Positions 1 through 9,772 of a stretch of DNA of 64,000 nucleotides are shown piece after piece (positions within the stretch are counted from its first letter, which is position 1; each line of letters opens with the position of its first letter). The notes under the pieces are model-generated. The model made no database searches. It was not told the DNA's origin and worked only from the letters and a program-made list of their open reading frames with translations. The stretch is taken from the NCBI RefSeq assembly GCF_950097975.1, contig NZ_CATNHF010000029.1:124001-188000 (forward strand). Reading direction: 5' to 3'. Made by a program: the position numbers and the translations under genes. Source of the stretch: Microbacterium sp. T2.11-28. Its GTDB lineage: Bacteria; Actinomycetota; Actinomycetes; Actinomycetales; Microbacteriaceae.

Positions 1-269
1 ACCCAGGCGCCGAAGATCCGGCCGGTCGCCACCGAGACCCACTTGTCCCAGGGCTCGGCGTGGATGCCGCGCGTCGTGCCGACCGCGTCGTTGAAGGAGA
101 TGTTGTTCTGCACCGGCCCGAAGTCGGGGAGTCCGGCGGCGACCATCTTCTCGCGCTGCCAGTTCTCCTTGAACCAGCCCCGGGAGTCACCGTGGACCGG
201 GAGGTCGAACACGACCAGGCCGGGGATCGGCGTCTCCCGTCGGCCGAGCTCCTTGCCGAACTCCGTCAC
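1..269 (-). CDS. rmlC: dTDP-4-dehydrorhamnose 3,5-epimerase-like protein, partial (cut by window edge)
   Basis: Only the N-terminal ~89 codons are present; the gene continues left of the window. The GTG start at 269 lies 2 nt after the rmlB stop. The visible peptide reads VTEFGKELGRRETPIPG and then includes DLPVHGDSRGWFKENW, QNNISFN and GTTRGIHAEPWDKW, the cupin pattern of RmlC, which epimerises dTDP-4-keto-6-deoxyglucose in dTDP-rhamnose synthesis. In many actinobacteria this domain is fused to an RmlD-type reductase; whether it is fused here cannot be seen. It is the third gene of an rmlA-rmlB-rmlC operon. Confidence 0.85.
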   Translation of the reverse strand, partial: MTEFGKELGRRETPIPGLVVFDLPVHGDSRGWFKENWQREKMVAAGLPDFGPVQNNISFNDAVGTTRGIHAEPWDKWVSVATGRIFGAW

Positions 270-271
270 CG

Positions 272-2143
<1,872 letters not shown>

Positions 2144-2170
2144 TCATCCTCCCACATGGACGCTCCGGCC

Positions 2171-2176
2171 TAGAGT
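2171..2176 (+). promoter_or_regulatory. -10 hexamer for a leaderless transcript
   Basis: TAGAGT ends 6 nt before the GTG at 2183. An almost identical sequence precedes the paralogous gene at 5427. No Shine-Dalgarno sequence is present, so transcription probably begins at or next to the start codon. Confidence 0.6.
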
Positions 2177-2182
2177 TGATGG

Positions 2183-4129
2183 GTGCTCAAGGTCTCCGTC
2201 GTCGTCCCGACCTACCAGACGCCCCCCGAGGGACTGAAGCGGCTCGTGGCCTCGCTCAATCGCCAGACGATGCCGGCCGAGGAGTTCGAGGTCGTCTTCG
2301 TCGACGACGGCTCCCCCGACGACACTCCGGCGCGGCTGCGGGAGATCCAGGAGACCCGGCCCAACGTGCGCGTCGAGCGCATCGAGAACTCCGGCTGGCC
2401 GTCCAAGCCCCGCAACGTCGGCGTCGACCTCGCCCGCGGCGAGTACATCGCGTTCATGGATCACGACGACGAGCTCTACCCCGACGCGCTCCGCGCCGCC
2501 CACGCGTTCGCCGTGGCCCACCGCTCCGACGTCGTCAACGGCAAGGAGGCGCGCACGAGCGTGCCCGGCTGGGCGATCGCCGTGTATACGGCCGACGAGC
2601 CGCAGTCGATCGGCAATCCCGATCGGCACCCGCTGCTGCCGATGAACCCCCACAAGCTGTACCGTCGCGACTTCCTCCTGGCACACGACATCCGCTTCCC
2701 CGAGGGCCGCAAGGTGATGTGGGAGGACATCTTCTTCAACGTGCAGGTGGCGCGGCACGCCCAGGTGATCTCGACCCTCTCGACGGTGCCGTACTACCAC
2801 TGGGTCACCACGGAGGGGAGCGGATCGACGACGTTCGTGAAGACCCGCGACGACTACTGGTACTGGCTCGAGCAGGTCTACGAGTACATCGAGGAGCAGC
2901 TCGCCGGCGACGAGAACCGGCTCCAGCGGGAGCAGCTGCTGATGCACCAGTACTCCTACCGCGTGCTCGGGGCGTTCGACCTCAAGTACGTCTCGCGCTC
3001 CGAGCGCAACCGCGAGTTCATCTTCGAGCACTGCCGGCGGCTGCAGGCCGCGCACGGCATGACGCAGTTCGACGATCGCGTGGGACCCTCCCGCCGCCTG
3101 CGGTCGGAGCTGCTGCAGGCCGGCGACCGGACACTCCTCGAGGAGGTGTGCCGCACCGACGCGTCGGTGCCCGGGTGGGGACGCGCACGCGAGCTGCGGT
3201 GGGAGGACGGGCGGCTCCGCGTCGCCGTCGACATCGAGTGGTCGGACTCGCAGGGGCGTCGTCCGGCGCTCGAGCGCCGCGACGGCCGCATCCACAAGGT
3301 CGTGTCCGACGAGGTGCGCGCCGCGGTCACCGAGGCCGCGCTGGACGTCACCGACGACCTCGCGAAGGCGACGGCGAGCCTGGCCGTCCACTCGCGCCGG
3401 TCGCGCATCGCGTGGCCCGTCCCGTCCGAGACCCGCGTCGAGATCGTCGACGGACCGGGCGATGCGGTGGGGCTGTCCGCACGACTCGTGGCCGAGCTCG
3501 ATCCCGCCGTCGCCGCGCTGGGCGCCGCCTTGACCCCCGCCACGCACTGGGACCTCAACCTGCGGGCCAAGCTCGGCAACGGCACGACGCAGCGCGGGGT
3601 CCGCACCGAGATCCCGGCTTCGGTGACCGTGACCGGCGGCGCCGCGCACCTCATCTACCCCAACGACGGCGGCAGCGCGACGCTGATCCCCGGCGGGCAG
3701 GTCGAGGCGGTCCGTCGTCTCACACCCGTCTCGGTCGAGGCGGGCGCCGACGGCGAGGTGCGGATCCGGCTGTCCGGAGTGCACGACGGCGACGGCGATG
3801 TCGCGACCTCCGTGGGGGTGTACGGTCCGCGGCGCGCGGTGACGACCGTGCCGGCGGTGCTCGCGGTGAGCGCCGGGGTCGCCACCCTCCGTGTGCCGCA
3901 GGGGTCGAAGCGCCTGCGGCTGCGGGTCGGCGACCGCACGCCGGGCGCGCCGCTGTGGTGGAACGTCGTGCGCACCCGCGAGGGCGTCGCCCTGACTCCG
4001 GGAGCCGAGCCCCCTCGGCCCAAGCCGCCGAAGCGCGTGAAGCGTCCGGCGCCGACGGTGGGCGCCCTGGTGCGACGCCTGCGCGCCAGGGCCGGCGGGC
4101 TGCTGCGCCGGCTGGGACTGCGCCGATGA
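2183..4129 (+). CDS. Family 2 glycosyltransferase with long C-terminal beta-rich region
   Basis: 648 residues. Residues 1-110 form a GT2 (GT-A) core: VSVVVPTYQ near residue 4, FVDDGSPDD at 39-47 and the metal-binding DHDDE at 93-97. The middle has WEDIFFNV, a typical acceptor-side segment. Residues ~330-600 are an apparently beta-rich region containing YPNDGGSATLIP, which recurs in the paralogue at 5427. The tail is strongly basic. It probably transfers a sugar onto a surface polymer on the inner membrane face; donor and acceptor are unknown. The next gene starts inside its stop codon (ATGA), so the two are likely coupled. Confidence 0.85.
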   Translation: MLKVSVVVPTYQTPPEGLKRLVASLNRQTMPAEEFEVVFVDDGSPDDTPARLREIQETRPNVRVERIENSGWPSKPRNVGVDLARGEYIAFMDHDDELYPDALRAAHAFAVAHRSDVVNGKEARTSVPGWAIAVYTADEPQSIGNPDRHPLLPMNPHKLYRRDFLLAHDIRFPEGRKVMWEDIFFNVQVARHAQVISTLSTVPYYHWVTTEGSGSTTFVKTRDDYWYWLEQVYEYIEEQLAGDENRLQREQLLMHQYSYRVLGAFDLKYVSRSERNREFIFEHCRRLQAAHGMTQFDDRVGPSRRLRSELLQAGDRTLLEEVCRTDASVPGWGRARELRWEDGRLRVAVDIEWSDSQGRRPALERRDGRIHKVVSDEVRAAVTEAALDVTDDLAKATASLAVHSRRSRIAWPVPSETRVEIVDGPGDAVGLSARLVAELDPAVAALGAALTPATHWDLNLRAKLGNGTTQRGVRTEIPASVTVTGGAAHLIYPNDGGSATLIPGGQVEAVRRLTPVSVEAGADGEVRIRLSGVHDGDGDVATSVGVYGPRRAVTTVPAVLAVSAGVATLRVPQGSKRLRLRVGDRTPGAPLWWNVVRTREGVALTPGAEPPRPKPPKRVKRPAPTVGALVRRLRARAGGLLRRLGLRR

Positions 4130-5388
4130 CGGCGTCCCGCATCCTGGTGCGCGCCGGCAAGGATCCGCTGACCCCGCTGTCCGCGGAGCGCTCCCTCTCG
4201 ATCCGTCGCAACGGCGTGTTCGGCACCAACGCGGGCAACATGCTCTTCTATACCGCCGCGTGGCGGACGCTGCTCACGCGGGACGTGGTGCTCGAGGCGG
4301 ACGCCTACGCCATGGAGCGCGAGGACCCCGCCCGTGTCGCGGCGCGCCTGAACGCGGAGTACGACCGCGTCGTCATCCCCCTCGCCAACGCCTTCCGCCG
4401 CAGCTTCCTTCCGAACCTCGACCGCCTGACCGAGGTCGTCAGGCGGCTGGAGATCCCCGTGACCGTGCTCGGCGTCGGTGCCCAGTTCGGCCTGAACGCC
4501 GCCGTCGAGGAGGCGCCGTCGGAGCTGCGCGACTCCGTGCGCGCGTTCGTCGCCGCCGTCCTCGACCGGTCGCCGTCGATCGGCGTGCGCGGCGAGACGA
4601 CCCACGCGTTCCTGCGCGACCTCGGATTCGCCGACGACTCGGTCGAGGTGATCGGCTGCCCGTCGCTGTACGGCTTCGGTCCGGCGCCGGCCCTCGGTGC
4701 GGTCGGTCCGCTGACCTCCCGTTCCCGGCTCGCCGTCACCTACTCGCCCTACCTCCGCGACGCGGGCACCTTCGTGCAGGCGGTCACCACGGCGTTCCCC
4801 GACAGCTATGTCGTCCCGCAGACGGTGGAGGCGCTCGCGCTGATGCTGTGGCGGGAGCCGACCGCGCACGCGGCCGACCGCAGGCTCCCCGAGAGCGCCG
4901 ACCACGAGCTGTACCGCACCGACCGGATGCGCTTCTTCGTGGACGCGACGACGTGGATCGACACCCTCCGCAGCCGCGACCTCGTGGTCGGCACGCGCAT
5001 CCACGGGACGATCGCGGGCGTGCTCGCCGGCGTTCCCGCCATCCTGATCGCCCACGACTCGCGGACGCGCGAGCTCGCGGAGTTCCACGCGATCCCGGTG
5101 GTGCGCAAGGCCGGCCTCCGCCGTGTCGACGTGGAGCGCTGGTACGACGCGGTCGACTTCGGGGCCTTCGCGGCGCGCCATCCCGCCAACGCGGAGCTGT
5201 TCCGCCGCTTCCTCGAGCGGCACGGACTCGCCCACACCCTCGCCGACCCGGCACCGCGGTTCGATCGCGAGCTGGCCGGGGTCGCCTTGGCGCCGCCGGT
5301 GCACACGGCCGACGCGAAGGGCGCGGCGGGACGCCGGTCGACGGCCGCACGCCTGCGGCGGGCTCTGCAGCGGCGCGTCCGGCGGTGA
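4126..5388 (+). CDS. Polysaccharide pyruvyl transferase family protein
   Basis: 420 residues. The N-terminal GTNAGNMLFYTAAWRTLL and the C-terminal GTRIHGTIAGVLAG match the pyruvyl transferase family, whose CsaB/WcaK-type members add pyruvate ketals to wall polysaccharides using phosphoenolpyruvate. The R-x-H near residue 287 corresponds to the conserved catalytic pair of the family. Its start overlaps the stop of the GT2 gene by 4 nt. The substrate is unknown; some family members have other activities. No membrane segment is seen, so a cytoplasmic enzyme acting on lipid-linked intermediates is likely. Confidence 0.8.
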   Translation: MTASRILVRAGKDPLTPLSAERSLSIRRNGVFGTNAGNMLFYTAAWRTLLTRDVVLEADAYAMEREDPARVAARLNAEYDRVVIPLANAFRRSFLPNLDRLTEVVRRLEIPVTVLGVGAQFGLNAAVEEAPSELRDSVRAFVAAVLDRSPSIGVRGETTHAFLRDLGFADDSVEVIGCPSLYGFGPAPALGAVGPLTSRSRLAVTYSPYLRDAGTFVQAVTTAFPDSYVVPQTVEALALMLWREPTAHAADRRLPESADHELYRTDRMRFFVDATTWIDTLRSRDLVVGTRIHGTIAGVLAGVPAILIAHDSRTRELAEFHAIPVVRKAGLRRVDVERWYDAVDFGAFAARHPANAELFRRFLERHGLAHTLADPAPRFDRELAGVALAPPVHTADAKGAAGRRSTAARLRRALQRRVRR

Positions 5389-5414
5389 CCCTCGGCGGCG
5401 CCGCCGCCGCCGCC

Positions 5415-5420
5415 TAGAGT
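5415..5420 (+). promoter_or_regulatory. -10 hexamer for a leaderless transcript
   Basis: TAGAGT lies 6 nt before the GTG at 5427. The 38-nt gap after the preceding stop also contains a short GCC-repeat run. The spacing matches the promoter at 2171. Confidence 0.6.
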
Positions 5421-5426
5421 TGAGGC

Positions 5427-8400
5427 GTGCCGAGCGTCTCCGTGATCGTCCCCACCTACAACACGTCCAAGGACGGTCTTGCGCGGCTCGTCGACTCGAT
5501 CGACGCGCAGACCCTGCCGCCGTCGCGATACGAGGTGGTGTTCGTCGACGACGGCTCGACCGACGACACCTTCGACACGCTCCAGGAGATCGCCCGCGCC
5601 CGCCCCAACGTGCGCGCCCTGCGGATCGAGAACTCCGGGTGGCCCTCGCGGCCCCGCAACGTCGGCATCGAGACCGCCTCGGGCGAGTACGTCCTGTTCA
5701 TGGATCACGACGACGAGCTCTCGCCGGACGCGCTGCGGGCCGGATACGAGCTGGCCGCCGCGAGCGGGGCCGACGTGCTCAACGGCAAGGAGGCTTACAC
5801 GCAGACGGCGCACTGGGCCCTGGACACCTATCCCGCCGATTCACCCCAGGTGCTCGGGCACACCGACCTGCACCCCCTGGTGCCCCTGAACCCCCACAAG
5901 CTGTACCGGCGGGAGTTCCTGCTCGCGCACGGCATCCGATTCCCGGAGGGCCGGGTCGTGCTGTGGGAGGACCAGTTCTTCAACGTCGAGGTGGCGCGCC
6001 ATGCACGGGTGATCGCGACGCTGGCCAGCGTGCCGTTCTACCACTGGGTGCGCACCGAGGGCAGCGGCTCCACCCTCTTCGTCCGCGCCTCGGAGCACTA
6101 CTGGACGTGCTTCCGCCGCCTCCTCGACTGGACCGTCGAGCAGCTGTCCGAGCCGGCGCTGCGCGAGCAGCTCGACCAGCTGATGCTCCATCAGTACACG
6201 ATCCGCATCCTGGGCGTCTTCGACCACCTGTACGCCGGCCGTCCCGAAGCGGACCGCGCCTTCCTGTTCGACCAGGTGCGCGCGATCCAGGAGGACTACG
6301 GCCTCCGGCGCCTCGACGGCCAGCTGAGCGTGTCACGGCGGCTGCGCGCCGAGCTCCTCGCCGCGGGGGACCGGGCGGCGCTCGAGCAGCTCACCGTGAC
6401 CGACCGCGACATCATCGGCGAGGGCCAGGCGACCTCCATCGCGTGGCGCGACGGCGTGCTGCACATCGAGGCGACCATGGAATGGACCGCGCCGGACGGC
6501 GGTCCGCTGGCGCTCGAGCAGGTCGGGGACCGCGTCCTCAAGCGCGTGCCGGACGGGGTGGCGCGGGCGCTGGACGGGCTCCCGGGCGGATCCCGCGACG
6601 TCACCGCCGAGATCGCGGCCGCGGAGCTCGACCTGTCGGTGCGGTCGCGCCCGTCGCGGATGGTGTGGCTGACGCCCACCGATCACACGGTGTCGGCAGA
6701 GGCGGCCGCCGACGGCGGCGTGCGCGTCACGGCGACCCTCACCGGCCGCATCGATCCCGAGACGGCCGCGCTGGGGAACGGACTGGACCCCGTGTACCAG
6801 GACGTGCTGCTGCGCTGCCGGCTGGGCGGCTCCCTCAACCATCGCGCCCTGCGCAGCACCCTTCCCGCCACGGTCACCATCCGTCGCGGGCGGCTGCATC
6901 TCGTGTACCCCAACGACGGGGGCGCCGCCACGCTCATCCCCGACGGCCAGGTGGAGGCGCTGCGGCGGCTCCGGCCGGAGTCCGCGCGCCGGGTGGCACC
7001 GGGGCGCTACGAGATCGCGCTCGCGGGCGAGCACGACGGCTCCGGGCAGGTGGCGACGACGCTCGGCGTGAGCGCGATGACGACCCGTGGGCCGGCGTAC
7101 GCCGATGTCCCCGCGACGCTGCGGGTCGAGGACGGGCGCGCGAGCGTGCGGTTCGCCTGGCCGGAGCCGCGCATGATCGTGCGCATCGGCGATCGTGCGC
7201 CGGGTCGGCCGTCCGGGTGGGCCGTGGAGACCGCCGCCGACGGGGCCGCGTCGGTGACGCCGCTCGGCGGCGACGGTGAACGCCCGCGCACCCGAGTCCT
7301 CCTCATCACCAATCGCGACTCCGACAACGTCGGCGACCAGCTCATCGAGGAGTCCGCGCTCTCGCTGCTGCGCAAGGTGCTGGCGGACCTCGGGGTCGCG
7401 GCCGGCGACTACACGATCACGAGTCGCGCGGCCGGCATGATCCCCAAGCGGTATGCGGAGACGGGCGACCCCGCGCTGCTCGCCGAGGCGCGAAGGGCGA
7501 TCGGGGCGGCGGACGTCGTCGTCTTCGGGGGAGCGCCGCTGTTCAACTACGCCTACCAGGAGTTCTCCGCGCGGACCGCGGGAGCGCTGGCGGTCGCCCG
7601 CGAGCTCGACGTGCCGGTGATCTTCTCGAGCATCGGCATCGAGGGCTTCGACCCCGCCCACCCGCGGGCGCGCGCGCTGCAGGAGGCGGTCGCCGCGGCC
7701 GACGTGCGTCAGATCACCACACGGGACGACCTCGACTCCCTCCGCCGGCTGGTCGCGGGGACGCACATCCCCATCGCGCGGGTCGCGGACCCCGTCGTCC
7801 TCGCCGACGCGGTGTTCGCCGGGCTTCCCGCGCCGCGCCGCGCCGAGGGCGCACCGCGGAGGATCGGTCTCGTGGTCACCCGGACCGGTCTGTTCGCCGA
7901 CAACGGGGTGCGCTTCTCCGAGGCGGAGCAGCGCCGATTCTGGATGGACGTCATCGCCGAGGTCGAGGCGCGCGGCGACGACTACCGGCTGTTCACGACG
8001 GGGCACTTCTCCGACGAGGCGTTCCTCGACGGGCTCGTCCGCGCCGAGGGGATCCCCACCGGGAAGGTGGCGTTCGCGGTGAACTCGCCGGAAGAGCTCC
8101 TCGCCGAGATCCGCGCCTGCGACGGCGTGATCGCCTTCCGCCTCCACGCCAGCATCGCCGCGTACGCGTTCGGCATCCCCTCCGTCGGCCTCTCCTGGAA
8201 CCCCAAGGTGCGGGCGTTCTACTCGTCGATCGGCCTCCCCGACCGCTCGCTGGAGCCCGCGCACTGGTCGGCCGCCCGCGCCGTGGCCGCGCTCGAGAAG
8301 GCGATGTCGGAGGGCGTCACGAAGGACGAGGACTATGTCCGGAGCGTCTACGACAGCCTCTTCTCGGCCATGAAGTCGGTCGTCGCTCCGGACAGCGAAC

Positions 8401-8627
8401 GGGTGCCCGTCTCGTCGGCGGCGCTGCGCGACGAGCTTCCGCGCTTCGCGGGCACGACGCCGGGACAGTACCGGGACAAACTGCGCAGCAAGTTCCGTCG
8501 CACGTACGAGAGCTACCGGAAGTACTACCGGCACCCGGCGGCCATCGCCGGCGCGGCACCGCCCGGACCGACCCTCCTCCGGCGGATCGCGCGGCGACTG
8601 CGCCGGATGCTGGGAGCCCGCCCATGA
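5427..8627 (+). CDS. GT2 glycosyltransferase fused to a polysaccharide pyruvyl transferase domain
   Basis: 1066 residues. Residues 1-~610 are a paralogue of the protein at 2183 and align without gaps over the GT2 core (FVDDGSTDD at 39-47, DHDDE at 93-97) and again at YPNDGGAATLIP. From ~620 a pyruvyl transferase domain begins with VLLITNRDSDNVGDQL and contains FGGAPLFNYAY and AFRLHASIAAYAFG, the R-x-H of the family. A basic tail ends the protein. One polypeptide could therefore add a sugar and its pyruvate ketal. This domain is different in sequence from the stand-alone protein at 4126. The GTG start is set by the -10 hexamer just upstream. Confidence 0.85.
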   Translation: MPSVSVIVPTYNTSKDGLARLVDSIDAQTLPPSRYEVVFVDDGSTDDTFDTLQEIARARPNVRALRIENSGWPSRPRNVGIETASGEYVLFMDHDDELSPDALRAGYELAAASGADVLNGKEAYTQTAHWALDTYPADSPQVLGHTDLHPLVPLNPHKLYRREFLLAHGIRFPEGRVVLWEDQFFNVEVARHARVIATLASVPFYHWVRTEGSGSTLFVRASEHYWTCFRRLLDWTVEQLSEPALREQLDQLMLHQYTIRILGVFDHLYAGRPEADRAFLFDQVRAIQEDYGLRRLDGQLSVSRRLRAELLAAGDRAALEQLTVTDRDIIGEGQATSIAWRDGVLHIEATMEWTAPDGGPLALEQVGDRVLKRVPDGVARALDGLPGGSRDVTAEIAAAELDLSVRSRPSRMVWLTPTDHTVSAEAAADGGVRVTATLTGRIDPETAALGNGLDPVYQDVLLRCRLGGSLNHRALRSTLPATVTIRRGRLHLVYPNDGGAATLIPDGQVEALRRLRPESARRVAPGRYEIALAGEHDGSGQVATTLGVSAMTTRGPAYADVPATLRVEDGRASVRFAWPEPRMIVRIGDRAPGRPSGWAVETAADGAASVTPLGGDGERPRTRVLLITNRDSDNVGDQLIEESALSLLRKVLADLGVAAGDYTITSRAAGMIPKRYAETGDPALLAEARRAIGAADVVVFGGAPLFNYAYQEFSARTAGALAVARELDVPVIFSSIGIEGFDPAHPRARALQEAVAAADVRQITTRDDLDSLRRLVAGTHIPIARVADPVVLADAVFAGLPAPRRAEGAPRRIGLVVTRTGLFADNGVRFSEAEQRRFWMDVIAEVEARGDDYRLFTTGHFSDEAFLDGLVRAEGIPTGKVAFAVNSPEELLAEIRACDGVIAFRLHASIAAYAFGIPSVGLSWNPKVRAFYSSIGLPDRSLEPAHWSAARAVAALEKAMSEGVTKDEDYVRSVYDSLFSAMKSVVAPDSERVPVSSAALRDELPRFAGTTPGQYRDKLRSKFRRTYESYRKYYRHPAAIAGAAPPGPTLLRRIARRLRRMLGARP

Positions 8628-8646
8628 ACGCCCCGGACGGGTCGCG

Positions 8647-8652
8647 TAGAAT
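8647..8652 (+). promoter_or_regulatory. -10 hexamer that decides the start of the epimerase gene
   Basis: TAGAAT is 7 nt before the ATG at 8660. It includes an AGA codon, rare in this genome, if read as coding from the alternative ATG at 8624. This argues for the downstream start, although both may be used. Confidence 0.5.
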
Positions 8653-8659
8653 CGCTGGA

Positions 8660-9772
8660 ATGCCCGCACAGACCCACGGCGATGCCGGACACCAGCCCGA
8701 AGAAGCCGCTCCGACCGTCGCGGTCACCGGTAGCGCGGTCGTCGACCGGGACCTGGGCGAGATCCTCGGGGCCGCGCTGCCCTGGGACCAGCTCGCCGGC
8801 AAGACGGTGCTCGTCTCGGGCGCCGCGGGCATGATCCCCGCCTACGCGGTCTACACGCTGCTCGCACTCAACGAGGCGCACGGCGCGGGGATCACCGTCC
8901 TCGGACTCGTGCGCAACCTCGCCAAGGCCGAGACGGTCTTCGCGGCGCTGCGGGACCGGGACGACTTCCGTCTCGTGGAAGGCGACGTCCAGGAGGAGAT
9001 CCCGGTCTCCGAGCCCGTCGACCTCGTGATCCACGGAGCGTCTCCGGCGCGGCCGGCGCTGCACGCGGGGAGCCCCGTCGACACGATCCGCGCCAACGTC
9101 CAGGGCGCTTTCGGACTGCTCGACCTCTGCGTGCGCACGGGAGCGCGGTTCGTCCTCATGTCGTCCGCCGAGGTGTACGGACAGCGCGCGGACGACGGGT
9201 CGCTGGTGTCCGAGAGCGACTACGGCGCGGTCGACATCCTCAACCCCCGCGCGTGCTACACCGAAGGAAAGCGCGCCGCGGAGACGATCGCCGTCAGCTA
9301 TCACGCCCAGTACGGCGTGCCGATCACGATCGCCCGCTTCGGGCACATCTACGGACCCGGCATGGCGCTCGACGACGGCCGCGTGCAGGCCGACTTCACG
9401 GCGGATGTCATCGCCGGTCGCGACATCACGCTGAACAGCGACGGCAGTGCACGGCGCACGTACACCTACCTCGGCGATGCGATCGCCGGCATGTTCACGG
9501 CGCTCCTGGTCGGGGAGAACACCGCCTACAACATCTCGGACCGCGACGGCTTCATCAGCATCCGCGACCTCGCCGAGGCCTTCACGGCGGCGCGACCGCA
9601 GAGCGGGCTCCGGGTGCGCTTCCGCGACGACGTCGACGTCTCGCAGTACAACCCGGTCAAGGGCCAGGGGCTCGACGACGCGCGGCTGCGCGCCCTCGGC
9701 TGGGCTCCTCACGTGGGGCTCCGCTCCGGCATCGATCGCACGATCGCGTGGCACGAGGAGCGCCGCGCGTGA
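8660..9772 (+). CDS. NAD-dependent epimerase/dehydratase family protein
   Basis: 370 residues, extended SDR fold. The N-terminal nucleotide motif is VSGAAGMIPAY, with Pro where the third glycine usually sits, a variant I associate with sugar-nucleotide dehydratases/decarboxylases of surface loci. MSSAEVYG and YTEGK give the Ser and the Tyr-xxx-Lys catalytic residues, and RFGHIYGPGM is typical of dTDP-glucose dehydratase or UDP-glucuronate decarboxylase relatives. The exact substrate cannot be told. An in-frame ATG at 8624 overlaps the preceding stop (ATGA) and is an alternative start. Confidence 0.8.
   Translation: MPAQTHGDAGHQPEEAAPTVAVTGSAVVDRDLGEILGAALPWDQLAGKTVLVSGAAGMIPAYAVYTLLALNEAHGAGITVLGLVRNLAKAETVFAALRDRDDFRLVEGDVQEEIPVSEPVDLVIHGASPARPALHAGSPVDTIRANVQGAFGLLDLCVRTGARFVLMSSAEVYGQRADDGSLVSESDYGAVDILNPRACYTEGKRAAETIAVSYHAQYGVPITIARFGHIYGPGMALDDGRVQADFTADVIAGRDITLNSDGSARRTYTYLGDAIAGMFTALLVGENTAYNISDRDGFISIRDLAEAFTAARPQSGLRVRFRDDVDVSQYNPVKGQGLDDARLRALGWAPHVGLRSGIDRTIAWHEERRA

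Noticed and set aside
5391..5413. GCC/GGC trinucleotide run
   Set aside because: Short low-complexity DNA that could form a hairpin between two coupled-direction genes; no evidence of function beyond spacing to the -10.
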